A DNA stretch of 64,000 nt. It comes from Flavobacteriales bacterium (GTDB lineage Bacteria; Bacteroidota; Bacteroidia; Flavobacteriales_D; Sanyastnellaceae). Of this stretch, positions 19,160 through 29,500 are shown piece by piece. Numbering within the stretch: position 1 is the stretch's first letter; each line of letters begins with the position of its first letter. The notes under the pieces are model-generated. The model was not told the origin of the DNA. It worked only from the letters and a program-made list of their open reading frames with translations, and made no database searches. Location: positions 92,562 through 156,561 of the forward strand of contig JAGYJM010000001.1 of the NCBI GenBank assembly GCA_018402085.1, written 5' to 3'. Made by a program: the position numbers and the translations under genes.

Positions 19160-22100
19160 TCAGTCGAGAAAGTGCCCAAGGGTTGTGGCTTTCTTTTCTG
19201 TAATCGTGCTGCCATCCGGGTGGAAGGCCTCGAAATACACGATATAAATACCCACCGAAGCTTTTTGTCCGTCTGAGTCGAACCCATCCCAGCTGAAGGT
19301 GCCTTCATTGCCCAGCAACGCATTGTTGATCAGGTGGGTCATGAGGCGTCCGGCATCGTCGTAGATGTAAATGTTACCGGTAAATCCGGGTTTGCCAAGC
19401 TCATAGCTGATCTGCAATTGGTCGTCAATGCCGTCGTTGTCTGGGGAGAATACTTCCGGACTCAGCGACACCACATCCGTCGCTTCTGCGACGGTAAACT
19501 GACTATTTTCAAAACCCGGGGTGGCAAAACCAATCACAGAGGAGGCACTGTGCCAGTTGGTCTCATCGTCAGTCTCACGGTTTGCGTCAAGACGCTCAAG
19601 CGATACACCTTTGGTATCGTCTAACAAGGGGTAATGTAAATCGTCTGTGTAAGCAAAGCGGTCGCTGATCTCGAAAAGGCTGTCTGCCAGGATCACCACC
19701 CCATCGCCGTTGGCGTAGCTCGGCAGGTCATCCACTTCAATGATGTTCTCAATCACCGCATTCGGGTAAAAGGCTGTTACGCCAATCGCCGACTCGGTGA
19801 ACACAAAGTACTCGCCCGGGTAAAGGATACGGGGGATGTCACTGACCGGACTGAAGTTGTCAGGAATACCGTTGTCTTCGTTGGCCATCTGCCAGCCCTT
19901 GATAGAGATGTTTTTCTGAGAGCGATTGTAGATTTCTACAAAATCGGTGCCTCCCTGATAGGGGTCAAATAGAATTTCGTTGAGAATCAGATCGCCCGGC
20001 GCCGATTCTTCAGGTACCGCAAAGCGCGCCTGGTCGAAGCCGTCAGTCAGGATGTTACCCCAGCAGTCAGTGGCTCCGTTTGTACGCACCAGGTAAATAA
20101 TGCCGGGAGAGAAGCCTCCGTCGAACTCCACGCGCGCTACGCGGAAGTCTTCGGTCGGAAAGGTCACTTCGCCCTGAAGGTAGCCGAGTGGTGAATAAAT
20201 GTCGTTTTCGATAAGTCCGACCTCGGCTTCAAGCACCTCTGCCGTGATCGGGTCAAGTTGTTCGTTGAAATACAGATCGATGGATGAGGTGCCGCTGACC
20301 AGGGCATAAGCGAGTACCGGCGCCTCTTCGTCAGGCGTGTCGTCGAACACAGAGTTCTGCGCGCCCGCCGTGTGGCCGGTGGTCGCTTCAGAGGCACGCC
20401 AGTTGTCTCCATCGCTGCATGGATCGTTCGGGTTAATTAGCTCAAGACTGAAACCACCGTCGTCTTTATCCGGATCGCGGTACCATGAATCGTCATAGCT
20501 GACGGCGTCGATGATGTTCAGGTCAGCATCGCTGAGCAAGAGGTCACGGCCCGAATTGGTCAATCCGGGAAAACCGTCCATGCCAACTACATTGTCGTAC
20601 AATAAGAAGTTAATGAGATCGTCTTCATCGGTGAGGATGAGGTACTCGCCGGGTTCAAGCAGCACCTGCTCAGTGAAGGTGGCACCGCTGAGGTCGAGGT
20701 CAGTAAGCTCAAGCAGGGCTTCTCCGGTATTGAACACCTCGATGTACTCGGCGTTGGGAGACGGTAACTCTGAACTGGGAGCGGCCATGATCTCTGTCAT
20801 GATCAATTCGCCTTCTTGAGGTATCGCACCCCGCGCGAATTCGATGACGACATCTCCGTCAACCGCGTTGCCGGCGCAATCAGCTACACCACTCAGTGTC
20901 AGTGTGTACGTGGTTCCGATTTCAAAGGCATCGTCAAAAGTGAGTAGCAAAGCAGAGGCATTGTTTGCCAGTGCCGCCGTACTGTTGCCCGCTGAAGGGT
21001 TGAGGGTGACCACTATGCTTTCATCAAGACCGGCCAGCAGCCGTTCGCTGAATTGCACCTGCACGGTATTGTTCTCTGGGAAGGTCACCGATTCAAAAGC
21101 AGGAGGGGTTTCATCAGGGTCATCGCTGAAAATGCTGTTCTGCGCGCCCGGCGTGCCACCCTGAAAGCTTTGGGATGCGCTCCAGTTGGCTGATCCCGCG
21201 CAGCCGGCAAAGGGGTTGATGCGCTCAAGTGTTACGCCGCCGCCGGCAAAGGCGGGGTCGCCGTACCAGTCGTCGGTGTACGATACAATGTCGAGAATGG
21301 TGCCCTCGTTGCTGATCAGGGTGAGGCTGTCGCCCGAGTTGGCGAGGGCGGTGAACGAACTGATGCCGATCACCGGACCGTATTGCTCAAATTCTGCTGC
21401 GGCGTCGTTGTCGCAGAGAATGACGAATTCGCCCGGCAGGAGCGCCAATGAAGGCAGGATTTTCGAGGTAGTGGTATTGACAAATTCCCAGTCGGCGAGG
21501 TCGAATGCGGCGTCTGAGGCGTTGAACAACTCCACGAACTCAAATTCGGGCAACCCGAGTGGGGGATTCGGGTCAGGAAAAATCTCGTTAATGATGACGT
21601 CTCCGGCTGCGGCTACGGCTCCGACTACGTACACGAAGGGCAACACGGTTTCGGCGACTTCGTTGCCGCTGAGGTCTTCAACGCCCGTGACGGTGACTTC
21701 CAGTTCGGTGTTTTCAGGGAAGGCGTTTGCGAAGGTGAGGTTGACGAGGGAGGGGTTTTCGCCATCGAGGGCCGCGGTTTCGGGTGTGCCTATGCCGTTG
21801 TTTACGGTGTAGTTCGCCGCAAAAGCGGCGGATGTTTCGTTGATCGGCTCATTGAAGGTGAGAGCGAGGGTGTTCGCATCCAGCGCTTCTGCGCTGAGCG
21901 CTAAAGGCGCATCTTCATCGACCACCTGATCGCCGAAGTAGAAATCGTCAAAACTGAAATTATCAGCATTGCTCACGGTGTAATTGCACACGAGACCGAA
22001 ATGTGCTGAGGTAGTGTACGTGTCATCAAAACCGGTTGCTTCAAGCTGGTACGTTGTGCCGCCGGTGGGGTCAGCAAAGAGCTGCCAGTTGCCCGCCTCG

Positions 22101-22615
22101 TCACGCAGCACCCGCACCCGAATATCGAACGAGCCGGCAATCAGCGCGGCGGTACCCGCGAGGATCTCTACCGGCGCATCGCCTTCATTGTCATCACGGA
22201 AGAGACGGATGGCATCTTCAGAGCCGGCTTCACCAAAGAGCAGAAAGTAGCCCTGGACGCCGGCAGATGAAGCGCCCGTGAAACTCAGGTCAGCTTGCTG
22301 AGCGCTCAGATAAACGCGAGAATAATTGTTGCCTGAAGGCGAAAAGCTTTGGTCAATGAAGAAACTCCACTCACGGTTGTTGAGTGAAGCAGAAGGAAAC
22401 GAGGTCGACAGGTACGACTGTGCCTCCACGTCGTCATTGAGTTGAAGCTGTTGGTCACCGTTGACGATGAAGTTTTCAGTAGTGCCTGCCCATTCGGGGT
22501 TGGCAGTGAAATCACCGTCGCTGAAATCATCGGTGAACTGTGCCCACGCAAAAACGGGCATGCAAAGGCAGAAAATCGCAAGGGTAAGGCGCATCCGGCT
22601 GTTTATTGAGGTCAT
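19160..22615 (-). CDS. Large secreted protein with three lamin-tail domains and Ig-like domains
   Basis: 1151 residues from ATG 22615 (a TTG one codon upstream is not needed). Signal peptide ends at FAWAQ. An N-terminal jelly-roll-like part (FTDDFSDGDFTANPEWAGTT) is followed by alternating SbsA-like Ig modules (e.g. ALDANTLALTFNEPIN; VTFPENNTVQVQFSERL) and lamin-tail domains beginning GDVIINEIFPDPN (about 335), GELIMTEIMAAP (about 600) and GDLILNEILFDPYQGG (about 875). The C-terminus carries the SPEVFSPDNDGIDDQL motif and FSWDGFDSDGQKASVGIYIV of gliding-motility-associated (type B) T9SS sorting modules. Such proteins are displayed on the cell surface; a role in adhesion or polymer binding is inferred. 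Confidence 0.88.
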   Translation of the reverse strand: MTSINSRMRLTLAIFCLCMPVFAWAQFTDDFSDGDFTANPEWAGTTENFIVNGDQQLQLNDDVEAQSYLSTSFPSASLNNREWSFFIDQSFSPSGNNYSRVYLSAQQADLSFTGASSAGVQGYFLLFGEAGSEDAIRLFRDDNEGDAPVEILAGTAALIAGSFDIRVRVLRDEAGNWQLFADPTGGTTYQLEATGFDDTYTTSAHFGLVCNYTVSNADNFSFDDFYFGDQVVDEDAPLALSAEALDANTLALTFNEPINETSAAFAANYTVNNGIGTPETAALDGENPSLVNLTFANAFPENTELEVTVTGVEDLSGNEVAETVLPFVYVVGAVAAAGDVIINEIFPDPNPPLGLPEFEFVELFNASDAAFDLADWEFVNTTTSKILPSLALLPGEFVILCDNDAAAEFEQYGPVIGISSFTALANSGDSLTLISNEGTILDIVSYTDDWYGDPAFAGGGVTLERINPFAGCAGSANWSASQSFQGGTPGAQNSIFSDDPDETPPAFESVTFPENNTVQVQFSERLLAGLDESIVVTLNPSAGNSTAALANNASALLLTFDDAFEIGTTYTLTLSGVADCAGNAVDGDVVIEFARGAIPQEGELIMTEIMAAPSSELPSPNAEYIEVFNTGEALLELTDLDLSGATFTEQVLLEPGEYLILTDEDDLINFLLYDNVVGMDGFPGLTNSGRDLLLSDADLNIIDAVSYDDSWYRDPDKDDGGFSLELINPNDPCSDGDNWRASEATTGHTAGAQNSVFDDTPDEEAPVLAYALVSGTSSIDLYFNEQLDPITAEVLEAEVGLIENDIYSPLGYLQGEVTFPTEDFRVARVEFDGGFSPGIIYLVRTNGATDCWGNILTDGFDQARFAVPEESAPGDLILNEILFDPYQGGTDFVEIYNRSQKNISIKGWQMANEDNGIPDNFSPVSDIPRILYPGEYFVFTESAIGVTAFYPNAVIENIIEVDDLPSYANGDGVVILADSLFEISDRFAYTDDLHYPLLDDTKGVSLERLDANRETDDETNWHSASSVIGFATPGFENSQFTVAEATDVVSLSPEVFSPDNDGIDDQLQISYELGKPGFTGNIYIYDDAGRLMTHLINNALLGNEGTFSWDGFDSDGQKASVGIYIVYFEAFHPDGSTITEKKATTLGHFLD

Positions 22616-22634
22616 CAAAAGACGCTAAATATAG

Positions 22635-22642
22635 TACATTTG
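22635..22642 (+). promoter_or_regulatory. Bacteroidota -7 box (TACATTTG) of asd
   Basis: Fits TAnnTTTG, 40 bases before the asd ATG, between the divergent surface-protein gene and asd. Confidence 0.5.
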
Positions 22643-22681
22643 GCTACGGCCGTAGGGTCTTCACGTAATCTTAACGTCGGG

Positions 22682-23671
22682 ATGCAACAATTGAAAGTAG
22701 CAGTGGTGGGAGCGACCGGTATGGTCGGACGAACGATGATGCAGATTTTGCAGGAACGCAACTTCCCGATCGCGGAGTTGATTCCGGCGGCTTCGAGCAG
22801 GTCAGCAGGCAAAACCCTCGAGTTCGGAGGAGAGCAGGTGACCATTGTGAGCATCGATGAAGCGCTACTGCGCAAACCCGACATCGCGCTGTTCTCAGCA
22901 GGGGGCGACGTCAGCAAAGAATGGGCACCGAAGTTCGCCGATGCCGGAACGGTGGTCATCGACAACTCATCGGCCTGGCGCATGGAGGCGGATTGTCCGC
23001 TCGTAGTACCTGAAGTCAACTTTGGCGCAATCACGAAAGCTCACCGCATCATTGCCAATCCGAACTGCTCAACGATTCAGCTCGTGATGGCGCTGAAGCC
23101 ACTGCACGATGCTTACGGCGTGAAGCGGGTGGTGGTCTCTACGTATCAATCCATCACCGGCACGGGTGCCGCAGCCGTAGCCCAGCTCGAAGCCGAGCGC
23201 AAAGGGGAGACCCCGCAGATGGTGTACCCGTATCCGATTGACCGCAACTGCCTGCCGCATTGCGATGTCTTCATGGACAACGACTATACGAAAGAGGAAA
23301 TGAAGCTCACCAACGAGACGAAGAAAATCCTCGGTGATGAGCGTGTGCAAGTAGTGGCTACTGCGGTGCGTGTGCCTGTGGTGGGCGGACATTCAGAATC
23401 TGTCAACGTGAGCTTTGAGCGCGACTTTGAAATTGGAGATGTCCGCAAACTGCTGAACGATTTCCCCGGCATCCAAATTCAGGATTCGACCGAAACCAAC
23501 ACGTATCCGATGCCGTTGTACGCCGGCGGCAAAGACGACGTCTTCGTGGGGCGCATCCGCAGAGATTTCACGCAGGCGAACACCTTGAACCTGTGGGTGG
23601 TGGCTGACAACCTGAGAAAGGGAGCCGCGACGAATGCGGTGCAGATTGCGGAAAGACTGGTAGACCGATAG
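22682..23671 (+). CDS. asd: Aspartate-semialdehyde dehydrogenase
   Basis: 329 residues from ATG 22682 (MQQLKVAVVGATGMVG). It reduces aspartyl phosphate to aspartate semialdehyde with NADPH, the branch point to lysine/diaminopimelate, threonine and methionine. Rossmann motif VVGATGMVGRTMM at the N-terminus, SAGGDVS, nucleophile Cys near residue 129 in NPNCSTIQLVMAL, YQSITGTGAAA, and the substrate/active-site segment AVRVPVVGGHSESVNV. An in-frame extension to 22640 starts with TTG inside the -7 promoter box, so it is rejected. The gene is divergent from the lamin-tail protein. Confidence 0.96.
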   Translation: MQQLKVAVVGATGMVGRTMMQILQERNFPIAELIPAASSRSAGKTLEFGGEQVTIVSIDEALLRKPDIALFSAGGDVSKEWAPKFADAGTVVIDNSSAWRMEADCPLVVPEVNFGAITKAHRIIANPNCSTIQLVMALKPLHDAYGVKRVVVSTYQSITGTGAAAVAQLEAERKGETPQMVYPYPIDRNCLPHCDVFMDNDYTKEEMKLTNETKKILGDERVQVVATAVRVPVVGGHSESVNVSFERDFEIGDVRKLLNDFPGIQIQDSTETNTYPMPLYAGGKDDVFVGRIRRDFTQANTLNLWVVADNLRKGAATNAVQIAERLVDR

Positions 23672-23784
23672 ACCTATCGACCGATGGACGTTTTGGGAAA
23701 CGGGGAAGCTGGGAAACCGGGAGACCTATCGACTCATGGACGATTTTGGGAGCATGGGAAACGGGGAAGCTGGGAAACCGGGAG
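23671..23784 (+). repeat. Two tandem copies of a spacer repeat related to the 35.3-36.5 kb array
   Basis: Two adjacent units (23671-23722 and 23723-23784) share GACCTATCGAC-NN-ATGGACG, then TTTTGGGA and GGGAAACCGGGAG near their ends. The same lead sequence begins each unit of the tandem array at 35341-36540. The region between asd and the cassette array holds no gene I can support. Confidence 0.8.
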
Positions 23785-23879
23785 AGGATTAAGTAGTGAA
23801 TAATGAGCAATGAATAATAAATCAGCATTGCTACTCTCCCCATCAGACCGTGAGACCATCTGACCGTTTGCCATTTCAA

Positions 23880-23995
23880 AGGTTCGAATGCTCGATTGAT
23901 CGAATGTTTGATGGTTTATTCTGTCGTGCGAACGAGCATAAGTCAAGCCGAAGGCAAACGAGCACCTTCTGAACGGACGAATGTAATCAGCAATA
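23880..23995 (+). repeat. Dispersed repeat, partner at 41897-42012
   Basis: The stretch containing GAATGCTCGATT, CGAATGTTTGAT, ATTCTGTCGTGCGA and GTCAAGCCGAAGG recurs at 41897-42012 in the same order and spacing, with many scattered differences. No coding content was seen in either copy. Confidence 0.8.
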
Positions 23996-24005
23996 CTAAC
24001 GGTTG

Positions 24006-24062
24006 CTCCCCTACCTTAGGGGAGCTGCCGATTTTCACGAAGTGAAAGATCGACTGAGGGGT
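24006..24062 (+). repeat. CTCCCCT/AGGGGAG hairpin, dispersed repeat family
   Basis: GCTCCCCT and AGGGGAGC form a short stem here, followed by GCCGATTTTCACGAAGTGAAAGATCG-type second hairpin and ACTGAGGGGTG. Related hairpins lie at 36569-36590, 38780-38812, 41626-41648, 41708-41730 and 51226-51247. Confidence 0.7.
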
Positions 24063-24136
24063 GCGGTATTGAGTGGGTGATGGTATGTGGAGTATTTGAA
24101 ATTTTCCAGGCAACGAAGGGGGTTCAAACAACTTTT

Positions 24137-24217
24137 GGTAATGTTTTGCGTGCAGGCGATCGTAGCCCTGTGTTGCGCCTGCGGCAGGGCTATGGCGCTT
24201 GCACGCTGTTATAGAGC
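24137..24217 (-). other. attC-like site of cassette 4 (end of array)
   Basis: Arms 24139-24170 and 24185-24213 pair through GCGTGCA/TGCACGC and CGTAGCCCTG/CAGGGCTATG with a short loop. In cassette orientation it begins TATAACAGCG and ends GCAAAACATTACC. The final R' box reads ATT rather than GTT, so this outermost site may be decayed. Confidence 0.75.
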
Positions 24218-24267
24218 GTTTACATATCGACTTTGCTTGAATATCGGATATTTCAAATTTCATATAC

Positions 24268-24891
24268 TTATATCAGACTTGACCAATTTAACTGAATCGT
24301 TATCATATTCCCTTTATCGTATTGAATAAGTTCAATTGTATCCGATTTTTGAGAATTACTATTGTAGTAATGGTCACGATAGAAAAATGTGAGATTATCG
24401 ATGAAAGAAATATTATCTGAATTAAACAGTTTTCCGTTTGTTGTTAAATCGTTAATTACTGGACGTTTATCCGATCTGTACTCAGGTTCTCGACCTATCT
24501 GTGAAGTAACAATTAGGCAGATATTAAATTTCACTGAAATAGTTTTCAATTCCTTTATTAAATCTTCTCGATTGTCAGTCATTAATTGTAAATAGTCGAT
24601 TAAAACTAATTCTGGTTTGTTTTGCAAGATTATTTCGGAAAGGCGATCTAAATTAATTTCAGGTGAATCATCAATCAGAATTGAATCGGATATATTCTTA
24701 TGTTTTAGATTATTTATAGAGGTCTCCAAACTTATGAGTTGGGTTTTATGATGTTTAGATATATGCTTTCCAATTGATAATAAAAGAGTACTTTTCCCCA
24801 TTCCAGGTCGGGCGGCAATTACAATCAATCCGCCTGGTTTCATGCCTAAACTCCAAAAGGAATTCAATTCTTTATTTTCAGTTTTTATCAT
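24268..24891 (-). CDS. Minimal DnaB C-terminal-like RecA-fold ATPase (cassette 4)
   Basis: 207 residues from ATG 24891 (MIKTENKELNSFWSLG). An earlier ATG (24933) and the reading frame above it lie within the attC-like palindrome of the previous cassette, so they are unlikely to be the true start. It resembles only the C-terminal ATPase of DnaB: GGLIVIAARPGMGKSTLL (Walker A, near residue 20-35), LVLIDYLQLM (Walker B), TSQIGREPEYRSDKRPVINDL (motif 3-like with sensor), and FFYRDHYYN ... IELIQYDKGN near the end. The DnaB N-terminal domain is absent and the loops are shortened, so a replicative helicase is unlikely. It may be a helicase-like effector or interfere with phage replication; this is inference. 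AT-rich, unlike flanking chromosome. Confidence 0.75.
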   Translation of the reverse strand: MIKTENKELNSFWSLGMKPGGLIVIAARPGMGKSTLLLSIGKHISKHHKTQLISLETSINNLKHKNISDSILIDDSPEINLDRLSEIILQNKPELVLIDYLQLMTDNREDLIKELKTISVKFNICLIVTSQIGREPEYRSDKRPVINDLTTNGKLFNSDNISFIDNLTFFYRDHYYNSNSQKSDTIELIQYDKGNMITIQLNWSSLI

Positions 24892-24914
24892 TTCAGCAGT
24901 TCTTTTTGTTAAAT

Positions 24915-25050
24915 GCCCTACGGCGTTTTGCATATGGCTTGTGGCGGTTTCGAAGCACTTTCCTGTCCACCCGTGACGAACTTGGCTACAGAGCGAAAAC
25001 CTTGCTGGCAGCCGTTCACCCGCCATAAGCTATATGCTGTGTTGTAGTGC
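24915..25050 (-). other. attC-like site of cassette 3
   Basis: Outer arms TTTTGCATATGGCTTGTGGCGG (24926-24947) and CCGCCATAAGCTATATGC (25020-25037) pair with few mismatches. In cassette orientation it starts GCACTACAACACAGC and ends GCAAAACGCCGTAGGGC; R' reads GCCGTAG in place of GTTRRRY. Confidence 0.8.
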
Positions 25051-25054
25051 GTTT

Positions 25055-26332
25055 TTATTCTTCATTTTTTCTAGCTTCATCAAATTTCGCTTTCATAGTC
25101 GGATTACCGTGGGTTAACTTTTTAATAGTTAAGTCATCCGCTTTTTGGTTAGCTAGTCTCAAATTATTTTCTGATGACAAAAGCGCTTCTTTGGTCTTTT
25201 GAAGATGCTTGATTGTCTTGTCTATTTCGTCTATTGCTGTATTAAATTTACGACTTGCTAAATCATAATTGTATGCGAAGCCTTTTCTAAAAGCGTCAAT
25301 CTTTTCTTCAAACTTTGTAATGTCAATATTTTGATTTCTCATCAAGTTAAGTTCTTGCTTATATTTTAAAGAATTCATAGCCGCATTTCTTAAAAGAGTT
25401 ATGATTGGAATAAAAAACTGTGGCCGAATGACATACATTTTAGGAAACCTATGGGAAACATCAACAATACCATTGTTATAATATTCATTTTCTGACTCTA
25501 ATAGGGTTACTAGAACGGCATATTCGCAGTCTTTCGAATTGCGATCTTTGTCAAGCTTTGGAAGAAAGTCTTCATTCTTCTTCTTGCTTGCAGTCGTATC
25601 ATTTTCATTTTTCATCTCAAACATTATTGAGATAATCTCACTGCCATCTTCATCCGTTTCTCTATAAATGAAGTCACCTTTCGTTCCGCCACTGGCATCA
25701 TTGTCCTTTTCAAAATAGGCATTTTGAAATGCAGTTGGTCGCAATTTATTGAATTCGATTTCGCAATGTTGTTCTAGAGTTTCACCAACCATTTTGGTCG
25801 ATAGCTTTTGTTTAAATTCTTTGAGACGACTAATCTCATCTTCTTTCATTCTAATAGCTTCATCCTTTACATTCAGTTTGTTTGTGAATTGCTCCGTAAT
25901 AGATTTCTCCAATAATTTAGTTTCAGTCTCTTTAACTATTAATTCATTGGCTAACTTGTCTCTTTCTTTTTCAATTGATTTAAGAGCTTCAGAAACTGCT
26001 AGTTTTTGTTCGGATTCAGCATTTTTAATTTTTGAATTCAATTCTGCTATTTCTTTTTCCTTATCAGAAATCTTTTGAGCGAGCTCCTTTTCTGTCTTCG
26101 CTTTTAGCTCGGCTAGCAGTTTGTCCTTTTCCGATAGCTTTTCCTGGAATGAATTCTTCATATTGGATTCAGCAAGTTTCACTGCATTTTCCTTTTCCTT
26201 TTCAGCCAAGTCCAAACGATTCTTAAGTTCTTCTTCGAACTGATGATCTCTAACTTGCTTTAGAATGTCAGCATAACCTGCCTCATCAACCTTAAAAGCT
26301 TTTTTACAATTAGGACAAATAATTTCATTCAT
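25055..26332 (-). CDS. DUF2130 coiled-coil protein (cassette 3)
   Basis: 425 residues. N-terminal zinc-finger-like [25 protein letters not shown], then a long charged coiled coil (about 30-185), then the conserved DUF2130 core ([43 protein letters not shown] ... [29 protein letters not shown]) which resembles a restriction-endonuclease-like fold with acidic and Lys residues. Biochemical function is not established. It ends five bases before its attC-like site, as is typical of integron cassettes, and starts about 40 bases after the preceding site. Low GC content, as for its neighbours in the array. Confidence 0.88.
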   Translation of the reverse strand: MNEIICPNCKKAFKVDEAGYADILKQVRDHQFEEELKNRLDLAEKEKENAVKLAESNMKNSFQEKLSEKDKLLAELKAKTEKELAQKISDKEKEIAELNSKIKNAESEQKLAVSEALKSIEKERDKLANELIVKETETKLLEKSITEQFTNKLNVKDEAIRMKEDEISRLKEFKQKLSTKMVGETLEQHCEIEFNKLRPTAFQNAYFEKDNDASGGTKGDFIYRETDEDGSEIISIMFEMKNENDTTASKKKNEDFLPKLDKDRNSKDCEYAVLVTLLESENEYYNNGIVDVSHRFPKMYVIRPQFFIPIITLLRNAAMNSLKYKQELNLMRNQNIDITKFEEKIDAFRKGFAYNYDLASRKFNTAIDEIDKTIKHLQKTKEALLSSENNLRLANQKADDLTIKKLTHGNPTMKAKFDEARKNEE

Positions 26333-26361
26333 TATCTTAATCTTTTATTTTGTTCTTTAAA

Positions 26362-26501
26362 TGCACCACAACGTTTCGCAGCTAAGAAACGTGGGGCTTT
26401 CGAAGCTCTTAGCCGTCCGCCCGTGACAAATACAGCCACGAAAAACTAAGCTTGCGAAAACCACTGTCCGCCCCATGTTTTCTTAGGTGCTGTTGTGCCC
26501 C
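26362..26501 (-). other. attC-like site of cassette 2
   Basis: Arms 26364-26397 and 26470-26499: CTAAGAAACGTGGGGC pairs with GCCCCATGTTTTCTTAG. In cassette orientation it begins GGGGCACAACAGC and ends GCGAAACGTTGTGGTGC, giving a good R' core GTTGTGG. The first ten bases are the exact inverse complement of the start of cassette 2 at 31929-31938. Confidence 0.85.
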
Positions 26502-26538
26502 GTTTTTTATTTTTTCTTTTCTGTCCGCGGTGGCGTGA

Positions 26539-26582
26539 AAGCTCTTTGCAACCGCACGAAGGAGGATTGCAATGTGCTTGAA
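26539..26582 (+). repeat. Direct repeat flanking the restriction-modification operon, copy 1
   Basis: AAGCTCTT and AATGTGCTTGA occur here exactly 32 bases apart (start to start), and again at 31862-31904 with the same spacing and orientation. Between them both copies have a GGAGG-type purine block. The two copies lie just inside the two ends of cassette 2. Confidence 0.7.
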
Positions 26583-26593
26583 TTACGCTCTGG

Positions 26594-29500
26594 TTACATC
26601 GGTTTAATCATGCTTTCAATAAATGCGATTTCCTCTTTAGTCAATTTATATTTTGAATAAAGTTGCTCGTCTATTTCTTGGACTGTTTTTGTCCAGTCAA
26701 TATCGGATTTTGATGTGAAATCTTGGAGTGGAACATAGTTGTAGGTTCTTGAAGTACCATGTTGACTAATTTTAGTTAAACTGTGCATAAATCTTGCAAA
26801 CATGGTTTGAAGATAAACGGACAGATTACTACTTGATTCCTTATCAAGTTTGAGATCTGCTCCAACAACCAAATAAGTCTCAGTACATATAGTTTTTGGC
26901 TCACCTACAAATGAATTTTGATTGTCATCATTTAATTCAGTGCCTATGTTATTGGATTCAGGCACATAGACTTTCCAGACATCAATCCAATCTTTATGGG
27001 ACTTGACTTCAGCCTCTTCCACATAACCAACCTTTTTTTTCCTTCCGTAACATTTAACTGGATTAGAAAGTGTTTTGGGATTTTTTCTAAAGCCAGGATC
27101 ATTGATGAAATATGTGCGGAATCCAAATGCTTTTGCTGCAGATATGTGATTTGCTAGACTTTTAAAATCCGAATTCTTCCTGATTTTATCAATTATTGAA
27201 ACACCAACACTGTGTCGAATGAATATGTCTGATCCTTCTGTTTTAATACTTCTCTTTTTCGAAATAGGATTCAAATCGCCATTATATGTAAAAACCTCCG
27301 TTAAACTTTTAGAGTTATCATAAGATTTATCCCATAAAAAATAGCAAATACCACCTCTAACGTTTATGTTCTGGAACAGCACTTCGGTTTTTGTGAAATC
27401 ATGTAATTCTGAAATATGCTTATCATCAAGCATTTGATTTCTGAAATCATCTAACCCTCTTCCTCCAGCATACCATCTGGTTGGTATAATCATCGAAATA
27501 TAATTGGGATTGAGTTTTTTGGCGAAATCAACAAACTTATCATATATAGGTAAGGCAGTATTGATATTCGCTTTTCCTTCGTTTTGCTGATAAGGAGGGT
27601 TGCCAATGATTGCGTCAAATTTCATAGTGCTTCCATTTATGTTTATTTCTTCATTTACGACTAAATCCTCTTTTTCGATTAAATCATATGAAGTGTAATT
27701 CTGTTCAATGAGATTGATGTCTAACTCAAGTAAAGAGTAGACTTTTCTGGTAAATTCATAAGCGATTCTGGAGGTTGGTATCGAATAGAATTGGCCAGCA
27801 ATATCTTTTCCAAACTTTCTGTAAACAGCATATACAAACTCTCCTTGTTTAGCTGCTAAATCTAGTATCCGTGTATTACCGTCAAAGGCTTTATCTGGGA
27901 CTGTGTTGATGATCTTGTCAGTTACAAGTTGTGGAGTTACAATTTCAGAATCAGACAAGCGGCTGAATTTCTTCATTGCGTTGCTGGCTCTCTCAATTGG
28001 GGAGATCGAGTTATCGTTTGCCAGTGAATTGATATTTTGGATTTTATAGTCCAATTCGCTTAGAATGAAAGGATTGATATGCTTTTCAAACAATGACAAA
28101 ATCTCTTTCGGAAGGCTCAGATTAGATGCAATACGCTTATTGTTTAGGTTACTATCTATTTGCTCAATTATCTCATTAAGTGATTTAACCCTTGAATCAG
28201 TTAAGAATGAGAAAAAGAGAATTCTTGCATAAAACATGGCAAACTGACCTTTATAGTCTGTTTCTTCTTCTTTTGACTTTGAAGTGGTCTGATCACCGTC
28301 TTCATCCTCCTCATTCTTGCCGGAACCATCACCAACTTCAATTTCATCTCCATCTCCTTTTGTCGGTTTTATCTCAATTCCTTGTCTTGATCCAATTTGA
28401 CCTTGTCTTTCTATTTCGGCTTTAATCTCTTCTATGTCCAACAAGGAATAGTCAATGGAAATGGTGGTTGCTTCATCAAAAACACTTCTGTTGCTGGAAT
28501 ATTCTCTTACTGCATCAAGGATGTCGGCTGCTTCAACTTGAACAATTTTTTTATTGTTCAAAACAACAATTGGAGATATTTCGAGCTCTTTCCTTATTCG
28601 CTCCTCAAGTTTACTGTTGCCATTAGATTCCGTATTGACATTATAAATCTGAGACTTATGTTCCTGTATCTGGAACATCCTGTTAGGATTTAAATCAACC
28701 AATAGAGTCTGTGGCTTCATGTTATATTTAACTGTATCTCCGTTTGGTTCACTGTAAACCTGAATAAACTGATTTTGTAAACGAAATATAGCTTGATCGT
28801 ATTCCTGAGGAGATGAAGTGTCTTTGAGGTAAAGCATGGTATCCCAAGCAGGTACTGTGCTACCTGTCAACATTCTATTGACTGTTAAAGTGAGGGTTTT
28901 CTTGTTTTCACTTTCAAACTGCTTGATCTTGGTCTGAATCGATGGAGTGTTCCTATATTTCTTCTCACTCTCTACACCTGAGATATTAAGGATTTCGTAA
29001 TTGCTGAGATGCTTGAATTTGTTGTTTTTGATTAACTCTTCCAGGGCATCACATGAAGCCCTATAGGGCAAAACACAAACGATATGACGGCACATATTAC
29101 CTTCATTGATCTTGTCATAATCCAAGAAGCTTAGTAGGTTTTCATCTGTCTCCGTACCATCGATAACCTTGAACAAGTCGATAATTTCTCGTTCATTTTT
29201 AAATTTTTTATGAAGGTTATTTTCTGAATCAAGAATTATTGATTGTGGTCTGAAAAGTTCCGAAAAAGCATACGTCACACCTCGCTTCTTCATTTCTTCC
29301 ATTTTCTTTCTTGACGATTCATTAGGATTAAAAGCAAACCGTATCATTTGGGGAAAACCATAATAAGGGTTATCCCATTCCTTGATTTCGTCTTTGTTCA
29401 GGTTTTCAGAATCCCATTTTTCTTGATCTTCTGCAATGTCTGAAAATTGGTAGAAAGCAATTATGTCATCATCTGTGAACTCACTGTTCATCAAAATGCG

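Noticed and set aside
24268-25026. DnaB-like gene starting at the far upstream ATG (25026)
   Set aside because: The first 45 codons lie in the attC-like palindrome of the preceding cassette and do not resemble DnaB.
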